A DNA stretch of 64,000 nt, taken from positions 2,189,001 through 2,253,000 of the forward strand of contig JAKOGI010000001.1 in NCBI GenBank assembly GCA_029747015.1, in the 5' to 3' direction. This stretch comes from Carnegiea gigantea (lineage: Eukaryota; Streptophyta; Magnoliopsida; Caryophyllales; Cactaceae). The position numbers were made by a program, and so were the translations under genes. The notes below the pieces were generated by a model, which did not search any database, was not told the origin of the DNA, and saw only the letters and a list, made by a program, of their open reading frames with translations. Below are positions 37,495-51,400 of this stretch, piece by piece; the stretch's first letter is position 1; each line of letters begins with the position of its first letter.

Positions 37495-39673
37495 TAGTAT
37501 TTATCCTCCTTTTCTTGGAGACAATTTTTAAATGCCTTTAAGTTATTAATTTCATATTTATTAAATTTAGGCAATTAGTGGAACAAATAAGCATATGACC
37601 TTCTTTTTTGTATACACTATACCATATTATTAAATAGGAATTTTAGGCACCAATAATTTCATCTTTAGGGCGTTTGGATGATAATAATCCAACACTTGAA
37701 ATTAGTATTGATCACGCCAATACACCAATTTTAAGTCAACGAAACTTCAACTAGCCAATTTGGTTGTCTGCTACCTTATTCATCACACACGAGTGACGGT
37801 TTTGGAAAAATGAATGAAAGTACGCATACCTTGGATAGTAAATGAGTTGGCACCCCTCAAATTGATGAATAAGAGTGCTTGCGACTTGATTGTGCAAAAA
37901 AAATAAAATAAATAACATTAGAATTGAGCAAGTATTGATGTGGTAGCTTCCTCATCACACCTAAATGACGGTAATAGAAAAAAAAAAAAAAAACCAAGAA
38001 ACTTATACCATTAAAATGTGAAAATAACTTAAAATGTTGTCAAATTGGCTTGTCAAAATTTGTTGACTTTAAATTGTATGTTGCAAGTAAACATACTCAA
38101 AGATTGGCTTGTTGAGAACCATTTTTAAAAGGTAGGAATATTTTCACTCAATTGCTCCAAATGTGATATTATTGGCATGTTAAATATAGCTTTAATTGAT
38201 ATAAAAAATATATAAACCATAATTTTTAGTATGTTTTGATTTACCATAGAAACCAAAATAAACAAGCGTATAATGAAAACATCAAGTATTCACCTTAAAA
38301 GCAAGTTGGCTTCTTTGGATCTCACTACTCAAGTGTGCGGCATTATCTTTTTGGCCTCCCCGTCTCCCCTTGCATATATTTTACTCATGCACTCAAGTAT
38401 ATACTGCCCAAACAGGTCAAGTAAAAATATTATACTGTAATTGTAATTTTCACTTTTCATATTTATTGAGATGAATGTTATGGTGATACGTTGAAAATCT
38501 CAATTTCTTTCGTGAAATTTGTAGTTCGGGGAAAAAAAAATCATGATTATCCATGGTATATAAATGAATATCAATGGCTTGAGTCATGAATGTGGTATGC
38601 CATAGGTCATAGATATTGATGGGTGTATCATGTTTGTGTGACTCTGGTCCTCCATGTGTGGATTATAAAGGACACGTGTAAAATGTCAAACTATATGAAT
38701 ATGATATTTTGCGCTATAAGCATTGACATTAACACAGAGATGTATGATGAAATTATAAGAGTAATGAGGTACGTATATGTTATATGATTCATAATGTATG
38801 TATTATGATAAGATGAATATGTACAAGACTACTGTTTATTAGTTATCTAGTCATGGTTCCATGTCGAAAGTTGCTTTTTCAACTATTACTATAGTAAGTC
38901 AATACAAGCTTTTGAATGATTGTAAAATAAATTTCAAGTTTAAATTAAATAAAGAAAAAAAAAAGGAACAATTTTATTTTGTTTTAATTTCAACAAATTT
39001 GCGCACAATCTCTGTATTTATTGCAAATAAACCGATATGAAATCTTTTGATACAATATCTTGGCTTGAATGTCAATCAAGTATGTTGGATTCAATCTTTG
39101 GCCAATGTCTTGAATGATGGCTAAAGTAATTTGAATCTCAATTGTATGGGTTGACTCTAGAGTAGGCAGCACAATTTGATGTGCTTGCTGTCGATTTCTA
39201 GAGAGTTATCTGAAAATGATTTATTCAACCCCCTTGAGTAAAGGGGGGATGGCGCCATGGGGGTAGAGTCTTAATTATAGAGATAACTCTCCCAATCTCC
39301 CTTCCCCTTAGTAGGGTATACCCTATCCGACTTATTCGTTTTTGAGGCCATTGACTGGAACGTCTACTTGAATTGTTGACTTGGAAATCCACTCTGGTTG
39401 GAGACTCGGTAACCCATCTGGGTTGGTGACTTAGCAGTTACATGGACTTTGACTTGGTAGTTGTTTGGGTTTTGAATTTGTAACTGTTTTCAACCATACT
39501 CAATTAAATAAATTCAATTAATTAATCTGGGTTGATCCAAATAATCAAATCAACTCAATTTATTTTATCAAATGACACTGTGTTTTATAGTGCATCCAAT
39601 GATATTTTGTCGAAGTACAGAAAAACTCCATAAAATTGTCAATTGCAATATTAATTCAAGTTAAGCACATTTA

Positions 39674-39986
39674 GGGTAACGTTCTTTTAGTTAAAAAATA
39701 TGGATTGATAAATGAGTGAAGTTGGTTGAGATAAGTAGAAGTGAGTTGAAGTAGGTTGAAGTGAATTGAAGTGAGTTAAAATAGGTTCAAGTTAGTTGAT
39801 GTGGGTTGATTTTTTTTTTTTTTAATTTTATATACTGGGTAGAAGTTAGTTAAGATAGTGGGAAGTGGGTTGGAGTTGGTCAAGGTTGGTTAAAGTCGTT
39901 ATTTTTTTTTTTATTGAAGTTCGTAAAATAGGTTAAAATTGATTGAGGTTGGTAATTTTGGATTTACCCACGAAAAGAACAGGGCC
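39674..39986. mobile_element. Tourist-like MITE (PIF/Harbinger type)
   Basis: It is flanked by TTA on both sides (39671-39673, 39987-39989). The ends are GGGTAACGTTCTTTT and, read inward from the right, GGCCCTGTTCTTTTCGTG. The interior is full of agttgaagt/ggttgaagt motifs shared with three other copies in the window. Confidence 0.65.
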
Positions 39987-40097
39987 TTAATTTCAAAGTT
40001 CTTATTATATAAATGTCAAATGAAATGTTTTGAAACTCCATTATAATAATATATTTTTTCCAATTGACAAAATTATATAATAAGCATAGAAGACTTG

Positions 40098-40457
40098 GGC
40101 TCCGTTTGGAGCTTGTAAAATTTGGTGGAAAGAAAAAATACGGGAAAGTAACTTTTTTCTTATGTTCAATTTAGAGAAAATCACAAAGAAAAAAAAATAT
40201 AGAGAAAAATTAGGTGGAAAAATGGTTAGAAACGAGTGATAAAATTTTCCTTATAATTGTGAGAAAAGTTTCCAAAAAGAATTTTCAACCTCACACTGTT
40301 TAAATGATATAAACATGATTCAAGTAATTAATCAATATTCAAATTTTTGGTCCAAAATCTTGTATTAAAAAAAAAAAACCTCACTTTCTCCTTTTTTTTT
40401 CACATTTATTTCTTCAACTTTTATTTATACCAAATTTTATAAGAATCAAATAGAGCG
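40098..40457. mobile_element. MITE with ggctccgtttgga-type ends
   Basis: The left end ggctccgtttggagcttgta and the inverted right end cgctctatttgattcttata share a pattern continuing into aaatttggt. The interior is A-rich and non-coding. Confidence 0.5.
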
Positions 40458-41437
40458 TTAAAGACATGCACCCTTGAAAATTATTATGCTCATAGACTAC
40501 GTGAAAGTATTTGGATAAGAGTTGCGAGGAATTTGAAGACCCAATACGTCAGAGCCACTTGTTTCACCTGACGCACCTATTGCCCTCCAAAATACTCCGT
40601 CTGATCCACTCGTCATCAACAAATGAATCAAGCATATCTAGTGTTGAACAATGCAAAACCCACCATAGTCACACCGGGGTGACTTGCAATATTTTTGCTA
40701 CAAGCATTACCGAATTATTTCATTATCAGTTAGATGGAAACATTTGTCAGAATATTTTTTTTCAGGCAAGTGCTTAACATTATAGACAAGGTCGAGAAAT
40801 ATCCGTACGAAAGAAAAGTAGAAGGAGGATTTGCAAATAGTATGCTCATACGAAATTGATAACAAAAAAACACTGATAAACGCACGACAATTACTGATGC
40901 AATCTACATGAAATGCAATTAAGACTAAACATTCAATGCAAGTAGGGAAAACATATAGAATGAATAAAATTAAATCGTTAAGTCCCAACCATTACATTTA
41001 AATTGCTTAGATGCATAGATGTCAAATGAGTTGGTTGAATCAATTAGAAAAGTAGGTGACGGGCTACTGATATAAACTATGAATTCTATCCAGAAATTTT
41101 ATTCAGGATTGAAATCATTGGCAGACATCTAGCATGGGGGATGAAGGGCAAACAATGAGGAACAAGTACTTGCATTGTTATAAAGAGGGCAAACAACTGA
41201 TGGATCCTAAAAAGAATGTCTCAAATGAAAAAAAAAAAAAAAAAAGAAAGAAAGCACAAAGTAAAAACTTAATTCATCTCCAAATGAGCAAAATAAACTA
41301 TAACATTGTGAAATAGCACATATAACTATCCTATAATCAAAGTGATTTCCTTTAGTACTTGAAGAGTTTTGATCAATTAAAACTTTTAATCAAATATAAT
41401 GGCAATCCAACAACAAGATTACAACTGATCAATTAGC

Positions 41438-41505
41438 CATTATTCTAACCACTAAAGACACACCCACTAGACATTATTCTAACAACTAAAGACACACCCA
41501 CTAGA
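41438..41505. repeat. 34 bp tandem duplication
   Basis: Two consecutive copies starting cattattctaa(c)cactaaag, ending cccactaga, at 41438-41471 and 41472-41505, with a single difference. Confidence 0.9.
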
Positions 41506-42319
41506 CCTACCCACATAGACTGCATACCTTTAGTTCCATGAATGCAACTTTAGCTGGAACTATTGGATATATGCTACTACTTACAAATTAAAATCCACCT
41601 ACCAATCCTAATTGTAGAACCAACCACTTAAGTTAGCATCCTGACCACACTACAATCACAGTAGCTGTTAAGAATGTATCGTTCTCATATGCACTTACAC
41701 AAACCTGCTTGCATTGAACAGTACATCTCCTCATCCACAAATTTATCTTCCAAGCCAACTGCTGAACCTAAGTTGGATAAACTACAGTTTCCCCATCCAC
41801 ACATTTATCTTCCAAGCGAACTATAGTCTCCACTTGCTCGAGCCAATTCAATACGTTTTTGGCCTCAACGTAGGCATAATCAAGTCTTTGTTTCAGAGTA
41901 GGCCTATAATGACCAAAAAGACAACCATACTAAAGAAATGCAGAGAGATTAAATGAAAAGGCAAAGGGAGAAAACAAGGTTGTGTATTTGAAATAACGGT
42001 CGTAAGAAAATAGACGATTAATGTTTGTAAAAATAATTTCTCAAAGATGCAAATTTTATTTTGACACCAAATTATGTATCTGCTTGAGTCAAATGTAACT
42101 TATACATACCATATGACTTTTCATCAGGGTCGAATGAAATTTCTTGCTCAAAAAATGAGAGAATAAAAAATTGGATGATTATGCGTAGGTTGACTTGCTA
42201 GGCTGAAATTGAGCCCATGATTAATCCTCTCCTCATGGCCCACACGAAGAGGAAGCCCAATTACTCTGCTACCTCTAATAAAATCTAACCCAAGATATTT
42301 TTCCTTTTCCTGTGTTGTT

Positions 42320-42720
42320 TTTCCCCCTGCTACAGTGCTATTCAAACAAACAAAAAGCATTGCCAAAACACCAGCCATTTCTCAGGCTCTATTTCATCCT
42401 CAACCTCCGCTTCCACGCCGGTGGCGACGGCGACACCTCCGTTGCCTCACCTTCTGCTTCTGCTTCTGCTTCTGCTTCTGCTTCTCCGGTGAGATCTCTC
42501 TCTCTCTCTGGGCATGTCAGTGTTGATTGAAGAACTAATTGGTGCTCTATGCCATGAGAATTCTTGAACTTCACTTGAATTAACTTTTCTCCTGCTAAAT
42601 TATAGTCTCTTGATCCTAAATCTTGACCAAAGATTACCTTTTCCATTGTTTAACAGATCGACATAAAAGTAGAACTGGAGTTTTGATTGTATCCACTTCC
42701 GGAAAGTAGAGAGAGAAACT
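42320..42720 (+). promoter_or_regulatory. RPH1 5' UTR with a probable leader intron and a hexamer repeat
   Basis: The leader contains five CTTCTG hexamers at 42451-42480 plus CTTCTC. A donor tccg|gtgaga (after 42488) and acceptor taacag (42651-42656) define a likely 168 bp 5' UTR intron. The coding start at 42721 follows the second leader exon. Confidence 0.55.
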
Positions 42721-45365
42721 ATGGCTAGCTTGTTATGGACATCCGCCTCCGCATGTAATTGCCATTTTCCTATGCTGCCTTATTCTTGTTACCCTACAAG
42801 CTGTTTCAATTCTTATTCAGTTGTTCAGAAGATGAAGAAAATGCCCAGTTTTTCTACAGTCCGTGCTAGCTCTGACAAGTTAGAGACGCCCCCAATAACT
42901 GTTGGGGATGAAGTTGGGGAATCTTTGCAAATTGGTGACATTGAAGAGAGCCCAGATGAAGGCCTGCAAAGTAAAAGCTCTTCTTTTTCTGCTTCCACTG
43001 GTGCATCTCCTCTCATTGCTAAAGAACTCAAAAAGGCAAGTTTTTGTTTGCTTATTTCTATGATGCCCAACTTGCTGAAATCTGTGTTGGGAGAACTTTA
43101 TTTTTTGTTTAGAATTAGTACACATGTATGGAAATATGTTTGGTTGAACTTGGAGGGTTTTGGGTATTTGTTGATGAATTAGGATTGAAGAACTTTCTGC
43201 ACCAGAAAATTGGCAGTTGGATGTTGAAAATGTAATGCTGTTTTGTATGCCCATATGGTTTGACAATATTGGATATTTTCACTCAATGTCGATGCATGGT
43301 TCTTTGAAATTAAGGGCGGGCTCTTCCAACCTTGGAGACTTCTCATCTTTGGAGCATTATGTTGGGCTAGTTGGGTGTGAACTCATTAGCACTGGAAATG
43401 ATAACACGATTTGTGGTGGTTCAAGTAGCAGAATGACAGTCTCCCTGTTTCATATCTACAAAGTAGTATGGCAGTTTATGAACTTTTACAATAATGGTCA
43501 ACACTTTGCCCCCGCCACCCGGGGGGGGGGGGGGGCGGCGCTCATGGGTATGTATGTGGCTAACACCTTGCCCTGGGTGGGAGGCTTATGAGTATGTATG
43601 ACCAGGTCACTTGTCGAGAAAGACTGGAGAAGCTTGTTTGTGGAAGTAACCTAGCCTTTGAATTATTTGTTCAACAGTATAGACTAGCCTTCACTTTTCT
43701 GTAGGTCATGTTCATACACATTTGCCTAACACAATCACGAGAGATAAAGGAAAATTTTGCTTAGTATCAAGGGCACAGTGAAGGTTACTCATTGCGGATA
43801 CCCTATTAGGCCTTATAGGTTACAGATTGATTTGTTTTGGTTGAACGACCTTTAGTCATTTTGCTTATGCTATATATTTGAAGATGAGAAAGGACTGACT
43901 GATGCATTGGTCAGGCTACAACTTATGCTTAGGCACATATGTGTGTGTGTTTGGTGACCCTGAGAATCTGAACCAACAGTGTGCCGTTATAGTATACATT
44001 GTGACTCACGATTTTCATGTATTCCTCATTCCTCAATCTGTCCCTAACCTGCCTAGTGTCCAATCTTCTATAGTTTGGTTCTGATGATCATGCTGGTGGT
44101 TTTGTCGATGTGATGGGATGATTTCAGCACAGTGGCTTTTTGTTTGTGATTGTTGGTTCAGGTAGAGATGGTTATACGCAGGCTGGCTAATGTGATGACC
44201 TTTTTATCTGATATAATTACCATTCATCTGATTGGTCGGACCAATGTCGATTCTCCTTTTGTGTATTATCATTTCCGAAAATATTGTCATTATGACACAT
44301 CCAACCTGTGATCAGGTAGTTAATAAGACAGCTGCCACCTTTGCTCCTCGAGCTTCAACTGCCACCAAAAATCCAGCTGTTCCAGGAACTGCCTTATATA
44401 CAATTTTTGAGGTCCAAGGATATGCCTCTATGTTAGCGGGTGGAGTCCTCTCTTTTAATCTTTTATTCCCATCTACTGAGCCAGACATATGGCGGTTGAT
44501 GGGCATGTGGTCCATCTGGATGTTCAGTAAGTCATATTCCCCCTTGTAACTGAACAGGCGTGTATGGTACTCTATTTTAGAGCATCTTATGCTTTCTTGT
44601 GTTCCATCTTTGCTGAAGTGTGTTGAAGGATTCTCGGCCAGCCTCGGTGATTAGTAAAAATATGCTTTCTGATTATGTTACATCGCCACATGGACTTCTC
44701 CATTTCACCTCAAGTACCCACCACCCATGTTTAGTATTCATGCTGGATGCTTAAACATTGTTGTGGGCACTTGACACCTGAAATGCAGAACTTCTAGAAA
44801 ATGGGCGAGGCTGACTGCTGCTGTGTTAGTCACTTATAGCTAGATTCGAGTGATGTAGTTTATTACATGACCTGGTCTGCTGTTCTGTACTTTTTTACGC
44901 TGTGTCCCGCTCACCAGTCTACCTGCCCCTTGCTGGACATCATGGAAAGATTTGTGCTATTCAATGTTCTCCAAGCGCTTGTTTTCTGTAGGAAGTAATG
45001 CATGACCTTAGGACAGATGATTAACGTATTGATAATAAACATCTATGGCTTAGCAAATGATTTGAATTTAATTGCCTTGCCACAGCAATTCCTTCACTGC
45101 GTGCCCGAGACTGCTCAAACAATGAAAAAGAGGCGCTTAACTATCTCTTTCTCCTGATCCCATTGCTCAATGTATTAATCCCATTCTTTTGGAAGTCGTT
45201 TGCTGTTGTTTGGTCTGCAGATACTGTCGCCTTCTTTCTGATGTATGCCTGGAAGGTATGTCGTCTTGTCCTTTATTGCCATGTCTTCAGTTCCCTCTTT
45301 TTTATTGCATTCCCCCTCTGATATGCTCTTATTTTCAGTTGAGATGGCTTCAGGAAGCAGATTAA
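42721..45365 (+). CDS. RPH1: RESISTANCE TO PHYTOPHTHORA 1-like chloroplast membrane protein
   Basis: Four exons, 42721-43035, 44316-44526, 45086-45255 and 45339-45365, join in frame to 240 residues. Residues 1-50 are Ser-rich with few acidic residues, as in a plastid transit peptide. Conserved blocks: NPAVPGTALYTIFEVQGYAS (about 124-143), WRLMGMWSIWMFTIPSLRAR (about 164-183) and SADTVAFFLMYAWK (about 219-232). Hydrophobic stretches suggest three or four membrane segments. The first intron has a GC donor (AAG|GCAAGT). In Arabidopsis RPH1 is a chloroplast protein needed for resistance to Phytophthora brassicae; its biochemistry is not established. The gene converges on the aldo/keto reductase 1.1 kb downstream. 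Confidence 0.92.
43036..44315 (+). other. GC-AG intron (RPH1 intron 1)
   Basis: The donor is AAG|GCAAGT, the textbook GC-donor consensus, and the acceptor is gatcag. Joining gives KELKK-VVNKTAATFAPR in frame. If retained, translation would continue to a stop at 43180-43182 and give a truncated 153-residue product. The intron holds a 15-base G-run at 43521. Confidence 0.85.
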
Positions 45366-46513
45366 AGTTGGTGTTGTTTCTTTCTTGATTGGAAATCATC
45401 TCCTTGAAATTTGATACCTGATTCAGATTATACTTCATGTATAAGAAGAGGCAAAGACTGTGGAGGTCACCTTTGAGTTGCTGCAGATAATGTAAATCTA
45501 ATTTCTGGCTTCCATGGTGGTGCCAAGTTTCGGCTAGTATGTATATTGGAAGTTCATAGCTGTTGATTTGTATCCATCGATTGTTTAAACATAACATTGA
45601 TTTGTAGCATCAATTTTTTTCCCCGCTGTAGTAATAGGGCAATTGTCTAGTATCTAATTATGGCATGTTACTATTTCCCCCCCTTTCCAAACTTTGTGAA
45701 CTGTACGCAGAGCAGGGGCAAAGCTTTCAATAGAAGCATAACTCTCGTCCACAGGGTTCATATTCTTACAGCAGGATTTTTCTCTCACCATATATGGAGA
45801 AAAATTCAGAGAAAGCATCGTGTGTATTCGTGTGTGGGTGGGTGTTTCAAGTGCAAGTGAAAGTACAGAGAGCCTCTGCATTGAGAAGAAGCAAAGAGAA
45901 TTTGAGTTCTGTAGTGAGTGATTGCTGGTTTCCTATGTTGGCCTATGTTTTAAGTGTGGCTATTTGCTGTCAAAGCAGTGCTATCGATGTTCATAGCTTG
46001 GTTGCAAGGGGTTAGGGTGGATCGTTTAAAGTTAACTGTCATGGGAGGTGTGGTGCTAAAGGATACCTGAGATCAATCTCTTGCTAATTTTTGTTGATTG
46101 TGCGTTTGACCTGTGCATTTTAAACTTCAAGGCACCTTGTATTAGTACAGAAGCATACAAAGTGGCTCAGATTTAGTTTCTTAGCTGTGGGTATCAATTT
46201 TGATGATGGAACGTACTTCTGCCTCCGAGTTTGTAGATGAATGTCCGCTTCCAGCTGACTAAGTTTGCAGTCCAAAAGCCTGAAGCGACTAATGGGCTCG
46301 TGCAAGTTTCTTGATATGAACCATGCAGTGACGAAATTCCGATGGGAAAATGTTCATAATGACATTAATGCAAAAGACAAGCTTAAAATTCCAGAACCTC
46401 TATTTTTGCATTTTCTGAACTGCGATCAGGCATCCAATACATGTACTCGTTACAAAGAAATGCTATATGGTGATTAGAAGAACAAAATTTGTTCGAGATG
46501 GGCATTCAAACCC
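45366..46513. other. Convergent intergenic region (RPH1 and reductase 3' ends)
   Basis: The 1.15 kb between the two stop codons must hold both 3' UTRs. No further gene was recognised; the ORFs here show no similarity I know. Confidence 0.6.
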
Positions 46514-47667
46514 TCAAGGGCATGGATTTGGGAATGCGGAATGAACCTTGTTTATCTCAGCAATTATATCATCACTGAGCTTAACATGGCATGCATCGAG
46601 CACTTGCTGAAGCTGCCATAACTTGGTTGCTCCAAATACAGCACTTGCTACAAGAGGGTGCCGCAGAACAAAAGCTGCCAATCAATAAAACCGTCAATAT
46701 ACAAATAGAGTCTTTTACCGTCTCATCAACCTTAGATGATTCAGATAGATTGTAGATAGAGCAGAGTTGAAGTTCACCTAGACGTAATAAGGAAGCAATG
46801 GTCTTGCTTTATGGCTTGCCAAATAGCAAGAGGCACCTCATAATTCATGGGAATATTTGGGGTCTGGGGTAAAAGGCAAGACCTAACCGTTCTTGATGTT
46901 TCATTAGCGAGTTGTCGCCAACACTTTTAAACAAAGATCCCACACTCCATTCCAACCTTAGTTTAAAAGGCCCGCCTGAGGCACGTCTAGTGAGGCCATG
47001 AGGTTAGCACCTTGGAGGGGATGAGGTGCGCCCCCCTCTTTTCTTCTTTTTCTTAGCATTGTCTTTGTCTCTTTTCTTCTTTTCTTTCTTTGGGAGCTAA
47101 AAGGTGAGTTATTCTTATATGGTGAGTCTGTGCATTGGGATCTACGATGAAAAGACAACATATCTTCAGATTGTCTGCAGTGTTAGTAGTTATATGGATG
47201 TGTAACCGCTTTTTTAATGCATTTATCTAACTTGTTTTTGCAAAATCTATTTTGTGAACTAGGGAGGACTTAAAAAAAATTTCATAAAAGTGCGTCTTGC
47301 ATCCATGATGCGAGCGCCTTCACCGCACCCCTTGCATCTTGTGCTTTGGGACCCCATGCGCCTCAGTGCGCCTCACATCTTTTAAAATTAAGATTCCAGC
47401 TGAATTAATGTAAGTACCTTACTAGGTGAAAAGGATCAGTAGAACTCGCACCATTCTCCTCTTTTTTTTTTCTTTTTTTAATTTTAAATTTAAACTAGCA
47501 GTTCTTTATAAATCTAGATGAGATATGAACGTATAAACTATAGTAAACCATAGTAAAAAAACTCCAACCCATCCTCAATTTAACTACCGAACAGAAAACG
47601 CCTAAAAGGGGGGATATTCGTCCAGAAAATGGAACAGAGCTGTCCCCTTAATCGTCTCCCTCCACCA

Positions 47668-47707
<40 letters not shown>

Positions 47708-48389
47708 TACAAGATAATCTTCATTCACATTTGATAATAGGAGTACACATGTGACTTAAGAAATGAAGCGTACAGTCTTCTTTTCACACATTCATATTTG
47801 TTCCGTCTAATTTGATTTTACCTTTTGTTCTGTATTCGTTTAATTTTATGGATCAAATTAAGCTCTTTCCTCCACCACCTAGATGCTAAGCTCATAGAGC
47901 AACAACTATAAGGGCAGCTTCTCTAACGTGAGACCACCCCACTCAAAATAGCTATCCAATGGAGAACTTCACAGAAATGAAGGGCCACACAACCCAGCTT
48001 GGTCTCATAGGTAAGCCTCAAGAGACTGTTTACGAAGAAGAATTTGCGTCCTAAGCATGCTTTGCTAGAAATGGCTAAAGAAGCAACAATTTGCAACAGT
48101 TCTCCATTCCGGCCTTTCTTTTTTTAAAAACAAAAAATATATGACCAGCATGAAAACTGTGTATCTTTTTCTATATCAGCTTTCCCTTAGTAGCTCTCAA
48201 CATTGGCAAGCATATGAAAGAATTCCATGGGTATTTTATACAGTGACGACACTACTATAGTACACATGTGACTGCTTTAATTGTTGAATTCCAAATCCAC
48301 AGCGCATGTCATTCCCGTTATCTTCTTCCTGTAATCTTCCATTTTACTCTAGTCAATAGCGAGTGGGGTCTTCAAACATCCTTTCACAT

Positions 48390-48438
<49 letters not shown>

Positions 48439-51400
48439 GAATTGCACTCACTGAACCATGCAACGATGATGCGAAAGAAAAGAGGAGGGACAAACAGTAT
48501 AAGGAGGGCATGGGAGATATGGCATACCAATTGCAAGAGAAACGGGGTGAAGTCCATACGTCTCTGCGATGTGAATGTAGTCCTGTAGGAAAAGGGGAAA
48601 ATTGAAGAGCTTTGTAAACTTTGCATACACTCTGTGCATGATGCCCATTGAAGAAGTCCCTATCATTTCATCAGTTCGGCCTCATAATGACCAACAGAGG
48701 AGCCCACCCCGGTCCCTCAATCCCAAACCCCCGGGTCAGGGGGGAAAAAAAAAGAAAAGAAAAGAAAAGGCAAGCAAATGGAAATGTGTGGGTCAAGGGA
48801 ATAAACAGTCAGGTCACTTAATGTAGAATATGCTATTCTTTTGTTCTAAGAAACAAAGAATCTAACAGTTCAATTGGTGACATCAAATCAATGATCCCCA
48901 ATCAAAAGCAGCTCTTCGAATTGACTAGACAGATAGCCAAATCACAAAGCCACTCTTGGGGAAATCTGTTCATCTTTGGATTTTAGAGTACAAGCTCATT
49001 AGCAGGACCTACAAAGTCATTCATGATCCAGAAAGAAATCATACCTTTGTTGCAGCTTTAATAGCCGCCTTGGACAGGTTATATCTGGACTCCCCTTCTG
49101 AGTATCTACCTGCTTGGAGAAATTAGCTAATAGTAAGTACAGGAAGATAACCTCACAAACTTGTAGGAATTGTGCAAAGAAGTAGATGATACAACCTCTA
49201 AAACAATTCAATCGAGCATCTGGAGGATCTCCGTCATTTGCCAAGTACTTCCCAGACAGTATGCCCATAGCCAAGGGACTGTACGCTAACAAGAATATGC
49301 TGCAAAAAAATAAACAAGCAAAAGCCAATAATCATTCGTTCATATGAAGGGAAGTATTTAAATAGATATAGTTTTATTTTTTAATTGGATTAAATAGATA
49401 TAGTTAATAACAGAGCTATCCTAATTGCAGGATGAACAGAAATAGCCCAACAATAAGGTAAAGAATAATAAATGTGGCAAGGTTGTAATTTGTATGAAGT
49501 GAAATTTCAGTGTAAGAAGAAAGACAGAATACATTATGACAGCAACTCTCACACCAATACATAATTGACTGACACCCCTATCTACTTTCCCTTCATATTG
49601 ATATTGTACCTTATTTTATATGATTTTAATTTCAAGATTCCTATGTCAAAATATCATCAACTTACAAGTGAGATAATATGAGGGTGAAGCAATAGCACAG
49701 TCTAAACTCTTCAACCTACAGTAATGCAGTCACGTTCAAAAGTGCGTCAATTAAATGCATAAGCATACCTCTCATGATGACAGCACTCGGCCAATGCAGA
49801 GTCAAAAGTGCGGCACAATAAGCTGTATGAGTTCTGTCCAACCAAATATCAGTGCATCAGTTTACATATTCATTTTGATAGCAGACCAGAGAAGGAACAC
49901 CAAATCTTACAGATGTTCACTTTTACTTCCTTCTAATTTAAAGAATCAAACTTGAGACCTAGATCTTAAAGTGGTTTTCAGCATCTAACACACAAAATTT
50001 GAACCATACTATCCACACATCTATGAATAAGTGTAACGAAGATGAGAGAAGCATTATGCTAACAGGGGTGGGGCCGCCAGGGCAGGGGCAACCTGCAAAG
50101 AGACTATCTTTGAAAGGCCATCAACCTTATCAGCTGCTTGAACGAACTTCATCACACCATATGGTGTTTCATTACTGAGCCCGATATATCTGATCTATAA
50201 GCAAAAAATACCATTTAAGTAGGAGCAGTGCATGCCATCTTGCTCAAAGTTCAAATAGGAGCTTAACCTACGACATTTACCTTGCCAGCATCTATGGCTC
50301 TACTAAGGATATCCAGCTGTTCCTCTATAGGAACAGAGCAATATTGTCTTGTTGGATCATACTCAGTTTCTCCAAACATGGGGACATACCTTCATAAGAA
50401 ACAGGAAAGAAGTTTATAAAAAACAAAAAATACTACCATGGCTTATGAACTGGAAAGAACTCATAAATGTTCCAAAACAATATTAGACCACTGTTCAAAT
50501 TTGTTAAGGATAAAGATGACCAACATACAAACCGATCAGGCCAGTGAATCTGATACAGGTCTATGTAATCAGTCTGAAGCCGCAATAAACTGCGCAACAT
50601 CATTACAAACAAGGGTTAAAAAGAGAGCAAACAAAATGATGGTAAAATGGAGAACATACAATTATCAACATAGCTTATAGATCAAACATAAGGTTAATCC
50701 TAGTGATCTGACTTGGTGTTATAGGATAGTACAACTTCACTGGTTCTACCAGCCACTAACCCTAAGGGGAAACAACCAACGGAAATTCTGGATGCACAGA
50801 AATTCACCTGCTGTCTATAGCTTCTTCAATATTCTTAGCATCCAAACACTGTGGCCCACCTCGAATCCAAGTCATCTGCCCAGAAGGGCCAGCAACCTGC
50901 AGGAAAAAAGCCAAAATGATCCACTTAAATTAAATTTCAGTTCTGAGACATAATCATATTTATTCACTGTTAAGTAATGTTTGGTTGGATGTCAATAATT
51001 TTGTAAGGTAAACAAGTTTGTAATTATATTTCCATTATGTTGTTTGGTTGTAAGCGAGTATTGCAAAAAACAACTTTCTTGTAAGTATAATTACAACAAA
51101 CTATATAATCATGATTGTATTACAAGGTTGAGTGCAGTGCATTACATTAAACCAAACACTACATTCGGGCAATTCTGGGGTCCGATACAAGACCACAGCT
51201 TTACGAGTTGACTAAGAGATACTAATTCAGTATTTACTTACAAGGTGATCAGCGAGATGTAGTAGCCCAGAACAGATTAACCAGTGCTCCTCAAAAACAT
51301 ATTACCATCTAATAGAATGAAGAGGGTATATTCATCATGTCATTGTATTTTGATTGGGACCATATTAGATCAGACGAGGATACAATTTTCCAAGCTGAAG

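Larger units (their letters stand above)
36501..42300. other. Gene-free AT-rich intergenic region with MITEs
   Basis: Divergent spacer between BSL1 and RPH1. It contains a degraded and an intact Tourist-like MITE (36665-36916, 39674-39986), two other inverted-repeat elements (37227-37494, 40098-40457) and a 34 bp tandem duplication at 41438-41505. No ORF with recognisable similarity was seen on either strand. Confidence 0.65.

Noticed and set aside
46265..46477. Plus-strand ORF of 70 codons between RPH1 and the reductase
   Set aside because: No family similarity and it lies in the expected 3' UTR zone.
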